64,000 nucleotides of DNA from Candidatus Tectomicrobia bacterium (GCA_016192135.1 JACPUR010000035.1:124001-188000), one strand, 5' to 3'. Counted from the first letter of the stretch, positions 1-9,150 are shown. The notes: generated by a model from the letters alone, not told the origin. Translations and numbers: made by a program.

Positions 1-796
1 AGCGCTCCTTGTGGGCCTCGCGCCAGGCGGCGATGCGGCTCATGTCCACGTCCATCCACAGGCTCGCCTGGGGGATAGCCGCCGAGCGCGAGAGGTTCTC
101 GGCGATGCGCCGGCGGAGGCGGGTCAGGGGCTCCCGCCGCTCACGGGGCTTCCCTTCCTCCGCCAGGGGGCGGAAGAGGAGCCTCACCGAGGGCGCGGCG
201 GAGCCCCCCGCCTCGATGAAGCGCTCCACGTCCCGCGCCGTCACCCGGCCCCCCGCCCCCGTGCCGGGGAGGCCGAGGATCGTCCCCAGCGGGATGCCGT
301 GCTCCGCCGCGAGGCGCTGCACGCGGGGGGAGAGCCATTTTCCTTGGCTATCGGGCGCCGCTTGCCGCGCTTGGGGAGCGGCGGGCCTCGACGGGGCGGG
401 GGACACGGCGGGGGCTTGGCGCGGCGGGAGCGGGGCCACGGGGGCCACCCAGTCCCCCTCCGGCTGCTTGGGGGGGCCGGAGGCTTTCGGTGCGGCGCCT
501 CCGGCCGGGGCCTTCGGCGCGGGGGAGGTCTCGGGAGGCGCGTCGGGGATCTCTTCTTCCGTTTCCAGCAGGGCGAGCACCTCGCCCACCGGGACGGTGG
601 CGTCCGGAGCGACCAGGACCTCCTTCAGCACCCCGTCCGCCGGGCTCTCGACCTCGAACTCCACCTTATCGCTCTCGGCGGAGAGGAGAGGCTCTCCCTT
701 CGCCACGCGATCTCCCGCCGCCTTCTTCCACTCGACCACGGTGCTCTCGTGAACGCTCGTGCCCATGCGCGGCATGCGGATGCGGGCGATGGGCAT
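1..796 (-). CDS. Dihydrolipoamide acyltransferase (E2) of a 2-oxo acid dehydrogenase complex, 3' end outside window
   Basis: E2 carries acyl groups on a lipoyl arm and transfers them to CoA. The 265 visible residues show the family order. A lipoyl domain occupies residues 1-80, with lipoyl lysine K44 in ESDKVEFEV. A Pro/Ala-rich linker follows, then a peripheral subunit-binding domain at about 154-194 (LSPRVQRLAAEHGIPL...GGRVTARDV). The catalytic acyltransferase domain begins at PLTRLRRRIAENL and runs off the window start. No stop occurs in this frame down to position 1. ATG 796 is chosen because it opens the lipoyl domain. The gene follows E1-beta after a 185-bp gap holding a palindromic repeat. 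Substrate (pyruvate, branched-chain or acetoin) cannot be told; no E3 is visible. Confidence 0.93.
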   Translation of the reverse strand, partial: MPIARIRMPRMGTSVHESTVVEWKKAAGDRVAKGEPLLSAESDKVEFEVESPADGVLKEVLVAPDATVPVGEVLALLETEEEIPDAPPETSPAPKAPAGGAAPKASGPPKQPEGDWVAPVAPLPPRQAPAVSPAPSRPAAPQARQAAPDSQGKWLSPRVQRLAAEHGIPLGTILGLPGTGAGGRVTARDVERFIEAGGSAAPSVRLLFRPLAEEGKPRERREPLTRLRRRIAENLSRSAAIPQASLWMDVDMSRIAAWREAHKER

Positions 797-897
797 GGGG
801 GGCTCCACCTTTTCGCAAATCGGGCGATAGGGCCGAGGGAGACTGCCTCCGGCGCGCCGGGGCGCCTTACTCGCAGGGGTGCATCCGCCGATTTCCC

Positions 898-924
898 GCA
901 GGGGCGGTTCGCGAACCGCCCCTC
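898..924. repeat. REP-like palindrome in the E1-beta/E2 gap
   Basis: GGGGCGGTTCG (901-911) is followed directly by its exact reverse complement (912-922), forming a 22-bp perfect palindrome preceded by GCA and followed by TCC. It resembles the GTAG-GGGCGAA palindromes found inside the RAYT gene at 18734-18816 and is probably a copy of the same REP family. It sits between two co-transcribed genes, so it could act as an mRNA-stabilising hairpin that sets E1:E2 ratios. Confidence 0.7.
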
Positions 925-981
925 CGAAAAGCGCCTCGCGCCTCGCGTGCGCCCGTTTGCCCGCCGCCCGGCCATGCGCCG

Positions 982-1980
982 CTAGAACGCGGCCAGTTCC
1001 CGGAGCGCCCCGACGACCTGGGCGGTGCCGGGGAGATACGCCTTCTCGAGCGGCGGGCTGAGGGGCACGGGGCAGTCCGGCGCGCCGACGCGGCGGATGG
1101 GGGCGTCCAGGTGCTCGAACACCTCCTCCGCGATGAGCGCGGCGATCTCTCCGCCGACCCCGCCCCTCTTGCGGGCCTCGTGGAGGATGAGGAGCTTGCC
1201 CGTCTTCTTCACGCTCCGGAGGATGGCCTCCTTGTCCATGGGGACGAGGGTGCGAAGGTCGATGACCTCGGCCGAGACGCCCTCCCTCTCCAGCACCTGG
1301 GCGGCCTCGAGGGCCTCGAGGACGCTGGTCCCGAAGGTGAGGAGGGTCAGATCTTCGCCCTCGCGCAGGGTGCGCGCCTGGCCGAAGGGCACGGTGTAGT
1401 CGCCCTCCGGAACGTCGATCTGGAGCTGGGGAGGGAGATCCGCCGGCCGGTAGTTGTAGAACTTCTTGTACTCCATGAAGATGACGGGATTGTCGTCCCG
1501 GATGGCCTGCTTGAGCATCCCCTTGGCGTCGTAGGCGGTGGCCGGGGCGACTATCTTCAAGCCGGGCGTGCCGAAGAACCAGCTCTCGGGATTCACGCTG
1601 TGGTAAGGGCCCCCGCTCACGAGAGCCGCCGAGGGGAGGCGCAGGACGATGGGGACGGGGCCCATCCGCCGGTAGTGGTTCCCGGCGGCGAAGTCCACGA
1701 TCATCTTGAAGGCCTCGGTCACGAAGTCCGCGAACTGGTACTCCACCACGGGCCGCATCCCCGCCAGGGCGGCGCCGATGGCGGCGCCGGTGAAGCCGGC
1801 CTCGCTCAAGGGGGCGTCCACCACCCGGTCGCGCCCGAAGTGCTGCTGGAATCCCTTGGTGATGTAGAAGGCGCCCCCGCCCAGGCCGATGTCCTCCCCG
1901 ACGAGGAATACCCGCTCGTCGCGCTCCATCTCCTCCCAGAGCGCGGCGCTCAAGGCCTCCCGGTAGGTGATGAGGCTCAT
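982..1980 (-). CDS. 2-oxo acid dehydrogenase E1 component, beta subunit
   Basis: This 332-residue protein is the beta chain of a heterotetrameric, thiamine-diphosphate-dependent 2-oxo acid dehydrogenase E1. The N-terminus (SLITYREALSAALWEEM, then VFLVGEDIG) is typical. E60 in VVDAPLSEAGFTG is the conserved Glu that activates the thiamine ring. The C-terminal transketolase-like domain is complete (VIDLRTLVPMDKEAI, LLILHEA, VGAPDCPVP). ATG 1980 overlaps the E1-alpha stop codon as ATGA, which implies translational coupling. The longer reading frame upstream is a shadow of E1-alpha and was discarded. Confidence 0.95.
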   Translation of the reverse strand: MSLITYREALSAALWEEMERDERVFLVGEDIGLGGGAFYITKGFQQHFGRDRVVDAPLSEAGFTGAAIGAALAGMRPVVEYQFADFVTEAFKMIVDFAAGNHYRRMGPVPIVLRLPSAALVSGGPYHSVNPESWFFGTPGLKIVAPATAYDAKGMLKQAIRDDNPVIFMEYKKFYNYRPADLPPQLQIDVPEGDYTVPFGQARTLREGEDLTLLTFGTSVLEALEAAQVLEREGVSAEVIDLRTLVPMDKEAILRSVKKTGKLLILHEARKRGGVGGEIAALIAEEVFEHLDAPIRRVGAPDCPVPLSPPLEKAYLPGTAQVVGALRELAAF

Positions 1981-3089
1981 TCGGCGAACACTCCCTCCGC
2001 CACCTTGGCGGGATCGGGGAAGGGGAGCTTGAGGGCGGTGTCCCGTGCCTCCTCCGCCTCCCGGCGGGCCCGGGCGTGGGAGGCGGCGATCTCCTCGGGC
2101 GTCAGCACCTCGTACTCGATCAGGTACTGGTCGAAGCGCTTGATCGGGTCGCGCTTCTCCTGCCAGAGCTTGAACTTCTCCATGTCCACGTAGTCGGTGA
2201 AGCGGTCGTAGACCGAGTGCCCGCCCAGCCGCATGGTGACGCTCTCGATGAGGGTGGGGCCCCCGCCCCGGCGGGCGCGCTCGAGGGCCCGGGAGACGAC
2301 CTCGCGGACCAGGAGCACGTCCGTGCCGTCGATGAGGAAGCCGGGCACCCCGTAGCCGGACGCCCGGAGGGCCAGGGCGGGGCAGGCGTACTGGTCCGAG
2401 AGGGGGGTCTTGTAGGCGTACTGGTTGTTGTCGATCACGACGGCGAGGGGGAACTTCCGCACCGCCGCGAAGTTCATGGCCTCGTGGAAGTCCCCCGAGC
2501 TGGTGCCGCCGTCCCCGATGTAGGTGAGGACGGCCTGCCCATTCCGCTGGAGCTTGGCCGCCCAGGCGATGCCCGCCGCGATGGGGACCATGGTGCCGAT
2601 GTGGCTGATGAGCTGGGTGATCTTCTTGGGCCGGTAGCCCATGTGGAAGTTGCCGTCGCGGCCTTCGGAGGGCCCGCCGGCCCGGCCGAAGAAATGGGCC
2701 ATGATGCTGACGGGGGGGTGGCCCTTGGCGAGGTGGGCCCCGCAGTTGCGGTGCATCGGGACGAGCCATTCCTCCTCCCGCAGGCAGGAGGCGCTCCCCA
2801 CGCCGGCCGCCTCGTTGCCCCGGCTGAAGAAGGCGGTGCCCGGGACGTGCCCGGAGCGGAAGGCGGAGTCGAGCGTCTCCTCGACGGCGCGGGTCAGGGA
2901 GAGGAGGTGGTGGAGGCGGAGGGCGTCCGGTTTCCCGGGCCTCAGGTCCTCGCGCTGGATGGGGACCCAGCGCGCCTCCAGGCCCTCGATGGAGAGGTAG
3001 CGGTCCGCGAGGTCGCGAAAGAAGTCCAGCCCGGCGAGCTCCTCGCTCCGGACCGGCTCGCTCGCGGCGTTCTGGATTTTGGCCCGCAT
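1977..3089 (-). CDS. 2-oxo acid dehydrogenase E1 component, alpha subunit
   Basis: This 370-residue alpha subunit binds thiamine diphosphate and decarboxylates the 2-oxo acid. The binding motif is visible as GDGGTSSGD at 192-200 ending in NN at 221-222, and a phosphorylation-loop-like stretch (RLGGHSVYDRFTDY) follows. The long N-terminal extension before LRLHHLLSLTRAVEE resembles branched-chain or acetoin-type E1-alpha more than short pyruvate types, but substrate is not settled. ATG 3089 is chosen over ATG 3140 because AGGG lies about 9 nt upstream of it and 3140 has no Shine-Dalgarno. It is the first gene of the E1a-E1b-E2 operon, divergent from the PfkB kinase. Confidence 0.93.
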   Translation of the reverse strand: MRAKIQNAASEPVRSEELAGLDFFRDLADRYLSIEGLEARWVPIQREDLRPGKPDALRLHHLLSLTRAVEETLDSAFRSGHVPGTAFFSRGNEAAGVGSASCLREEEWLVPMHRNCGAHLAKGHPPVSIMAHFFGRAGGPSEGRDGNFHMGYRPKKITQLISHIGTMVPIAAGIAWAAKLQRNGQAVLTYIGDGGTSSGDFHEAMNFAAVRKFPLAVVIDNNQYAYKTPLSDQYACPALALRASGYGVPGFLIDGTDVLLVREVVSRALERARRGGGPTLIESVTMRLGGHSVYDRFTDYVDMEKFKLWQEKRDPIKRFDQYLIEYEVLTPEEIAASHARARREAEEARDTALKLPFPDPAKVAEGVFAE

Positions 3090-3294
3090 GGCGCCATCCC
3101 TATGTGCGTGGCTGCGAGCTGCGGTAGGACTTCCCCCCATTCATATACCAGAAAAAAGAAGATGGCGGGAAGGAAGGCCAATACCGGAGCGTCCTACCCA
3201 GGCTTTTCTCCCCGGCCCGTCTAGGGTAGAGTCGCCCCCGGACGCCCGCACGTGAATTGCGCACCCCCCCCTCGGGGGCCATCGGGAAGGAACG

Positions 3295-4206
<912 letters not shown>

Positions 4207-4215
4207 GGGACGGAG

Positions 4216-4779
4216 GTGCGCATCATCGGCGGCCGCGCCCGGGGCCGCCGCCTCGCCTCCCCCCGGGGGGAGACGGTCCGGCCCACCGGGGATCGAGTCC
4301 GTGAGGCCCTCTTCAACATCTGGGGCCAGAACCTCGAGGGGGTCCGGCTCCTCGACGTCTGCGCCGGGAGCGGGGCCATCTCCTTGGAGGCCTTGAGCCG
4401 AGGCGCCGCCGAGGCGGTGGCGCTCGAGGTCGACCCGGGCCTCTGCCGGCGCCTAGAGGAGGAGGCCGGGCGCCTGGGCCTCTCGGCGGGTCTCAAGGTC
4501 GTCCGCGGCGACGCGAGGCGGGAGTTGGCCCGCCTCCGGCAATCGGGGGCGCCGCCGTTCGACCTGGCGTTCGTCGACCCGCCGTGGCGGGAAACCGCCC
4601 TGCGGCGCGAACTGGCGGACCTTCTCTTCGAGCCGTCCGCGCTCTGCCGGGAGGCGGCGGTCGAGGTCCCGAGGGGGGAGGAATTTATGGCTCCCGCGGG
4701 CGCGGAGCTCATCCGGCAATCGAGGTATGGGGACACGCGGCTCTGTTTTTTGAGGGTGAGGGAAGGGCGGGGGGCCTGA
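4216..4779 (+). CDS. rsmD: 16S rRNA (guanine966-N2)-methyltransferase RsmD
   Basis: RsmD methylates N2 of G966 in 16S rRNA during 30S assembly. The 187-residue protein begins MRIIGGRARGRRL, a family hallmark, followed by RPTGDRVREALFNIW. The SAM-binding loop DVCAGSGAISLEAL is at 47-60 and the catalytic DPPW motif at 121-124. The start is GTG 4216, with a GGGGACGGAG stretch directly upstream. The gene is compact, of normal length, and closes just before an AT-rich non-coding gap. Confidence 0.93.
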   Translation: MRIIGGRARGRRLASPRGETVRPTGDRVREALFNIWGQNLEGVRLLDVCAGSGAISLEALSRGAAEAVALEVDPGLCRRLEEEAGRLGLSAGLKVVRGDARRELARLRQSGAPPFDLAFVDPPWRETALRRELADLLFEPSALCREAAVEVPRGEEFMAPAGAELIRQSRYGDTRLCFLRVREGRGA

Positions 4780-4810
4780 CGAATTTTCTCTCTCGCCTCC
4801 GAATGTTACA

Positions 4811-5004
4811 TACTTTCCACCGAACTTGTGAAAAATCAGGGGGGAAGACGAAAGCTCAAGGCGCGGATAGGCGAAAATTTTTCGCAACTCATTGATTTTA
4901 AGAGGAAAATATGTTTTGCCCCGGATTAAGGCAGGATAACTTAAGTGGCGTATTTTGGGGATGTTAGCGGGGCCAGCCACAGAGTTATCCACATCTTGTC
5001 CACT
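4811..5004. other. AT-rich gap with DnaA-box-like sites (candidate replication origin or DnaA-regulated region)
   Basis: The 284-bp gap 4780-5063 is strikingly AT-rich for this genome. It holds TTATCCACA (4985-4993), the standard DnaA box. TTTTTCACA lies on the minus strand (4827-4835) and fits TTWTNCACA. A weaker TTGTCCACT (4997-5005) follows 3 nt after the first box. A perfect inverted repeat GCGAAAA-T-TTTTCGC is at 4871-4885 and an A/T-rich stretch at 4889-4920. This combination is seen in oriC regions, but no dnaA, dnaN or gidA is nearby, so it may instead be a DnaA-titrating or promoter region. Confidence 0.4.
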
Positions 5005-5063
5005 ATTTCTGTGGGGAAGATACCTGACCTGGATACCCGGGGATTTTCCGGAGGAAAGGAAGG

Positions 5064-5825
5064 TTGCTCCAGCGCTTTGATTTGACAGGCAGGACCGCTC
5101 TCGTCACCGGAGGAGGAACCGGCCTGGGCCGGGCAATGGCCCGCGCCCTGGCGGAGGCAGGGGCCGACGTGGCGGTCGCCGCCCGGCGGCGGGAGAAACT
5201 GGAGGAGGCGGCGGCCGAGATCCGCTCCCTGGGGCGGCGCGCCGCCGCGATCGAGCTGGACGTGACCGATTCCGCGTCGGCCGCCCGGGCCGTCGCCGAG
5301 GCCGAGGCCGCTCTCGGACCCCTGAACGTTCTAGTGAACAACAGCGGCATCAGCGGGGAGGGCTGGGCGGCGGAGCTCCCGCTCGAGCGCTGGGAGCAGG
5401 TGATGGCCACCAACCTCCGCGGCGCCTTCCTGATGTGTCAGGCGGCGGGGCGGGGGATGATCGAGCGCAAGGGCGGCGCGATTATCAATGTCGCCTCGGT
5501 CGCCGGCATGGTGGGCATCCGGATGCTCGCGGCATACTCGGCGAGCAAGGGGGGCCTCATCCAGCTCACCCGCACCCTCGCACTCGAATGGGCCCGCTAC
5601 GGGGTGCGGGTGAACGCTCTCGCGCCGGGCTATTTCCTGACGGACCTCAACCGCGGGCTCTTCACCTCCGAGGCGGGCGAGCGGATGATCCGAAATCACA
5701 TCCCGATGGGCCGGGTGGGCCAGCCGTCCGAGCTGGCGGGGGCCGTCGTGTTCCTCGCGAGCGAGGCATCGAGCTTCGTGACGGGGGCCGTCCTTACGGT
5801 GGACGGGGGCCAGAGCGCCCAATAG
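5064..5825 (+). CDS. SDR-family NAD(P)-dependent oxidoreductase
   Basis: A classical short-chain dehydrogenase of 253 residues. It has the cofactor-binding TGGGTGLG at 15-22, NNSG at 92-95 and the catalytic Ser145, Tyr158 and Lys162 (YSASK). The C-terminus ends LTVDGGQSAQ, as in 3-oxoacyl-ACP reductase/gluconate 5-dehydrogenase-like SDRs. Start is TTG 5064, preceded by a strong GGAGGAAAGGAAGG. It stands alone between the AT-rich gap and a convergent MDR gene; substrate unknown. Confidence 0.9.
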   Translation: MLQRFDLTGRTALVTGGGTGLGRAMARALAEAGADVAVAARRREKLEEAAAEIRSLGRRAAAIELDVTDSASAARAVAEAEAALGPLNVLVNNSGISGEGWAAELPLERWEQVMATNLRGAFLMCQAAGRGMIERKGGAIINVASVAGMVGIRMLAAYSASKGGLIQLTRTLALEWARYGVRVNALAPGYFLTDLNRGLFTSEAGERMIRNHIPMGRVGQPSELAGAVVFLASEASSFVTGAVLTVDGGQSAQ

Positions 5826-5888
5826 GGTTTTTTGAGTGATTTTGGGCGGTGAATTCGGGCGCCCCGTCCAGAAGCGCCGCCACTGGGC

Positions 5889-6911
5889 CTACGGGAGGAG
5901 GGGCGCCCGGCCGAAGACGCGGTTCGCGGCGAGGTCGGCGAGCGCGCCCTCGGCCTCGGCCAGGGGGTAGGTCGCCGAGATGATCGGCTTCACCCAGCCT
6001 TCCCCCACCCACCGGGCCGCCTCGGCCAGTTCCGCCCGGTTCACATAGCGCGAGCCCGTCACGACAATCTCATCCGAGACGAAGCGGGTCGGGTCGCTCG
6101 CGAAGACCGCGCCAGGCTGGAAGCCCACCACGACGAGCGTCCCCGCCGCGGCGAGGGAGGCGAAACTCTTGGAGAGGGTCTCCTCCGTCCCCACGAACTC
6201 CAGCACGGCTTCGGCCCCTTTGCCCTTCGTGATCTCGGCCACCGCCGCGGCGAAATCCTCCCGGCGGCTGTTCACGGCGTGGTCCGCGCCGAGGGCCCTC
6301 GCCCGGGCGAGGCGGCCATCGTCGATGTCCACGGCGACCACCCGCGCGCCGAAGCGCTTGCCGATCTGCACGGCGTGGATGCCCACCCCCCCGCACGCCC
6401 CGACGATCACCAGATCATCCCCGGGACGGACCCCCGCGCGGGTCTTGATGGCCTTGAGGGGAGTCGCCACCGGGCTCACGATGACGGTGGCCTCGGCGTA
6501 CCCCACCCCATCGGGAATACGGCAGAGGTTGCGCGCCGGGGAGCGGACGTATTCGGCGTAGCCCCCGTCGGCGTGGACCCCGAGGTAGCCCCGGAAGTTC
6601 CGGCAGAGCGTGTCCCGCCCCACTTGGCAGAACCGGCAGGAGCCGCAGGTCAGATAGGCGTGGAGGACGGCGCGGTCCCCCTCCCGCCAGCCCTCGACGC
6701 CCACGCCCAGGGCCGCGACCTCCCCCGCGATCTCGTGGCCCATCACGAGGGGGAGCTTTCCCGCCGCGCGCCCGGCTCGGATGGTCACGTCGAACTGATC
6801 CGGGGCGCAGGCGTGCACACGCAGCACCACCTCCCCCGGACCGGGGACGGGATCGGGCACTGTTTCAAGGGAGAGCCCGCCGCCCCATTCCCGGAGGACC
6901 ATCGCGCGCAC
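5889..6911 (-). CDS. Zinc-dependent alcohol dehydrogenase (MDR family)
   Basis: A 340-residue medium-chain dehydrogenase. The GroES-like N-terminal domain has catalytic-zinc candidates C35 and H59/E60 (GHE). The structural-zinc cysteines are C89, C92, C95 and C103. The Rossmann loop GACGGVG follows at mid-protein. It oxidises an alcohol or reduces an aldehyde/ketone with NAD(P). It is the last of three minus-strand genes, 10 bp after the 3-hydroxyacyl-CoA dehydrogenase, so it probably acts in the same degradation pathway. Confidence 0.9.
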   Translation of the reverse strand: MRAMVLREWGGGLSLETVPDPVPGPGEVVLRVHACAPDQFDVTIRAGRAAGKLPLVMGHEIAGEVAALGVGVEGWREGDRAVLHAYLTCGSCRFCQVGRDTLCRNFRGYLGVHADGGYAEYVRSPARNLCRIPDGVGYAEATVIVSPVATPLKAIKTRAGVRPGDDLVIVGACGGVGIHAVQIGKRFGARVVAVDIDDGRLARARALGADHAVNSRREDFAAAVAEITKGKGAEAVLEFVGTEETLSKSFASLAAAGTLVVVGFQPGAVFASDPTRFVSDEIVVTGSRYVNRAELAEAARWVGEGWVKPIISATYPLAEAEGALADLAANRVFGRAPLLP

Positions 6912-6921
6912 GTTTGGTTCC

Positions 6922-7890
6922 TCAGAGGGCAGGAGGGAGGGGGGGCGGGGACTGGCGCATTCCCCGGATGAGCTCGAGCCCCCGCGCCTCGAACAGCTCC
7001 TGAATCTTCTCCGGAGTCCAGCGGTAGAACCCCCGGCCGCTCTTGATGCCGAGGCGCCCCTCCTCGATCAGGCGGTCGAGCATGGGCGAGGGGTCCGGCC
7101 GGTGATCCAGGTGGGGCTGGATGTTCCTGTGGACGTCGCGAAGGACATCGATGCCCGAGAAATCCGTCATGGCCAGGATGCCGAGCACGGGGATGAGCCG
7201 GCCCACCGAGCGCAGGACCGCGTCCACGGCCTCGGGGGTGGCGTAGCCCTGTTCGACGATGTAGTAGGCCTCCCGGCGCAGGGCGGTGGTCAGGCGGGTG
7301 CCGATGTGGCCGGGGACCTCCCGGCAAATGACGGGCTCCTTGCCCGCCCGGCGCAAGAGGGCGCACGTGGCCTCGATCACCTCCGGGGCCGTCCGGTCCC
7401 CGGGCACCACCTCCACCACCGGGATGAGGGGCGGGGGGGTGTAGTTGTGGGTGGCGATGCAGCGCTCGGGGCGCCTCGTGCCGCGGGCGATGTCGCTGAT
7501 GCGCAGGCCCGAGGTTTCGCTGGCGAAGATGGCGCTCTCGGATGCGAGGGACTCCAGGCGCCGGAAAAGCTCCTGCTTGACCGGAAGCTGCTCGGCGACG
7601 GCCTCGACGACGAACCCGGCCTCCGCCACGCAGCCGGCGAGGTCGGTGGTGGGGCGCACTCGGGCGCGGGCCGCTTCGGCCTCCCCGCGGGAGAGCGCGC
7701 CCGCCCCGGCCAGGAGGGCGAGCCCCTTCCCGATGGCCTCCATCGCGCGGGCCGAGCTCTCCTCCGTGCGGTTGTACATCGCCACGGCGAAGCCGGCCTG
7801 GGCGAACTGCTGGGCGACGCCGTGCCCCACGTAGCCGCCGCCCACCACGGCGATCTTCTGGACGTCTTGCGCCCGGACGAACGGGGCCAT
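6922..7890 (-). CDS. 3-hydroxyacyl-CoA dehydrogenase family protein
   Basis: This 322-residue protein has an N-terminal NAD-binding Rossmann fold (IAVVGGGYVGHG, 13-24) and the C-terminal helical 3HCDH domain (EAYYIVEQGYATPEAVDAVLRSVG... GIKSGRGFYRW). The usual HFFNP active-site segment is replaced by THNYTPPPLIPVVEVV. The catalytic His is kept, but substrate preference may differ from straight-chain beta-oxidation enzymes. ATG 7890 has GGAG 8 nt upstream and starts 5 bp after the acyl-CoA dehydrogenase stop. A longer frame upstream overlaps that gene and was rejected. Confidence 0.9.
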   Translation of the reverse strand: MAPFVRAQDVQKIAVVGGGYVGHGVAQQFAQAGFAVAMYNRTEESSARAMEAIGKGLALLAGAGALSRGEAEAARARVRPTTDLAGCVAEAGFVVEAVAEQLPVKQELFRRLESLASESAIFASETSGLRISDIARGTRRPERCIATHNYTPPPLIPVVEVVPGDRTAPEVIEATCALLRRAGKEPVICREVPGHIGTRLTTALRREAYYIVEQGYATPEAVDAVLRSVGRLIPVLGILAMTDFSGIDVLRDVHRNIQPHLDHRPDPSPMLDRLIEEGRLGIKSGRGFYRWTPEKIQELFEARGLELIRGMRQSPPPLPPAL

Positions 7891-7895
7891 TGGGC

Positions 7896-9110
7896 TCACT
7901 CCGCGATGTAGCCCGTCCGCGCGACGCCGCGCAGCATCTCGCCGATTTTGATCCGGTGAACGTCCGACGTGCCGTCGATATGGTAGCACATGAGCGCGTC
8001 CCGCAGGATTTTCTCGACCGGGTAGTCGCGCATGTACCCGTAGCCCCCCATGAGCTGGAGCGCCATGTCGCACACCTTGGGGCCCACGTCCGAGGAGAAG
8101 ATGGAGGCGAGGATGCCGTGCTTGGCGTCGTAGTCGGGCTGGTCCGCCATCCATGCCGCCTGGACGCATACGGCGCGGGCGGCCTCGAGCTGGGCCGCCA
8201 TCTCCCCGAGCCGGAGGGCGACGGTGGGATGCTCGATGACGGGCTTTCCTCCCTGGACCCGGGTTTTCGCGTATTCGACGGCGTACTCGAAGGCCGCGCG
8301 CCCCAGGGCGAGGCCGAAGGCCCCCGTCGTCGGCACGTGCCGCGCCCCGAACGAGGCGAGGTAGCGAAGCCCCTGGTTCACCTCGCTCACCCGGTTGAAG
8401 TCGGGCACCCGGCAGTTCTCGAAGATGAGCTCGGCGTTCATCATCAGGCGGTTCCCGAGCTTGTCGTGGATGCGCCCGACGCGGAACCCCGGCGTCCCCC
8501 TCTCGATGAGGAACACGGTCAGGCCCCGGGTGACGCCCACCGACTTGTCCGTGCGGGTCGCGATGAAGAAGAGCTTGGCGACCGAGGCGCAGGCGATGAA
8601 GTGCTTGGTGCCGTTGATCACCCAGCCGTCCCCGTCCCGCACCGCGGTGGTGCGAACGCCGCCGTCCGGCCCGTCGTAGGGCATGAGGGTGTCGCAGCCG
8701 GAATCGGGCTCGGTCATCGCGACGGCCAGGAGCGCCCGGTCGTCATCCGTGAACTTGGGGAGAAAGTGGTCCCGCTGCTCCCTCGAGCACTTCTGGACGA
8801 GGAGCTTGGCCATTTTCCAGGCCTGGTGGAAATGGGTGGCGAAACCCGAATCCGCCTGGCAGAGCTCCTCCAGCATGAGAAGATGGGTGAGGATGCCGAT
8901 GCCGCCGCCGCCGTATTCCTTGGGGAGGGCCGCCGTGCGGAGCCCGGCCCTCGATCCTTCCTCGATGACGTGCCAGGGGAAGCGCCGGTGCACTTCGGCG
9001 GGGTCCGCCAGCCGGTCGAGCTCGGCCACGACGGGCTTGATCTTCCTCATGGCGAAGTCGCGGGCCAGCTCTCGCAGCCTGATTTGCTCGTCCGAAAGCC
9101 GCATGTCCAT
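7896..9110 (-). CDS. Acyl-CoA dehydrogenase family protein with Asp at the usual catalytic Glu position
   Basis: A 404-residue flavoprotein that alpha,beta-desaturates an acyl-CoA. N-terminal, middle (AVAMTEPDSGCD; VINGTKHFIACA) and C-terminal (LQLMGGYGYMRDYPVEKILRD) domains are all present. In many family members the base is Glu in a YEGT motif near the C-terminus. Here the segment reads HIDGTSDVHRIKI, with D379 in that place. The base could be D379 or a residue elsewhere, as in isovaleryl-CoA dehydrogenase types. First gene of an operon with a 3-hydroxyacyl-CoA dehydrogenase and an MDR. A perfect palindrome lies just upstream. Confidence 0.92.
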   Translation of the reverse strand: MDMRLSDEQIRLRELARDFAMRKIKPVVAELDRLADPAEVHRRFPWHVIEEGSRAGLRTAALPKEYGGGGIGILTHLLMLEELCQADSGFATHFHQAWKMAKLLVQKCSREQRDHFLPKFTDDDRALLAVAMTEPDSGCDTLMPYDGPDGGVRTTAVRDGDGWVINGTKHFIACASVAKLFFIATRTDKSVGVTRGLTVFLIERGTPGFRVGRIHDKLGNRLMMNAELIFENCRVPDFNRVSEVNQGLRYLASFGARHVPTTGAFGLALGRAAFEYAVEYAKTRVQGGKPVIEHPTVALRLGEMAAQLEAARAVCVQAAWMADQPDYDAKHGILASIFSSDVGPKVCDMALQLMGGYGYMRDYPVEKILRDALMCYHIDGTSDVHRIKIGEMLRGVARTGYIAE

Positions 9111-9133
9111 GTTGCCATTCCTCCGGTATGGGC

Positions 9134-9150
9134 CGGCAGGATTCCTGCCG
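9134..9150. promoter_or_regulatory. Perfect palindrome, possible operator for the acyl-CoA operon
   Basis: CGGCAGGA-T-TCCTGCCG is an 8+1+8 perfect inverted repeat lying 24-40 bp upstream of the acyl-CoA dehydrogenase ATG (9110, minus strand). Size and placement suit a dimeric repressor such as a TetR-type regulator of fatty-acid genes, though no regulator is encoded beside it. It could also form an mRNA hairpin. Confidence 0.35.

Noticed and set aside
4453-4992. 179-codon minus-strand frame over rsmD and the AT-rich gap
   Set aside because: It has no recognisable motif, overlaps rsmD on the other strand and crosses the DnaA-box region; composition fits a chance frame.
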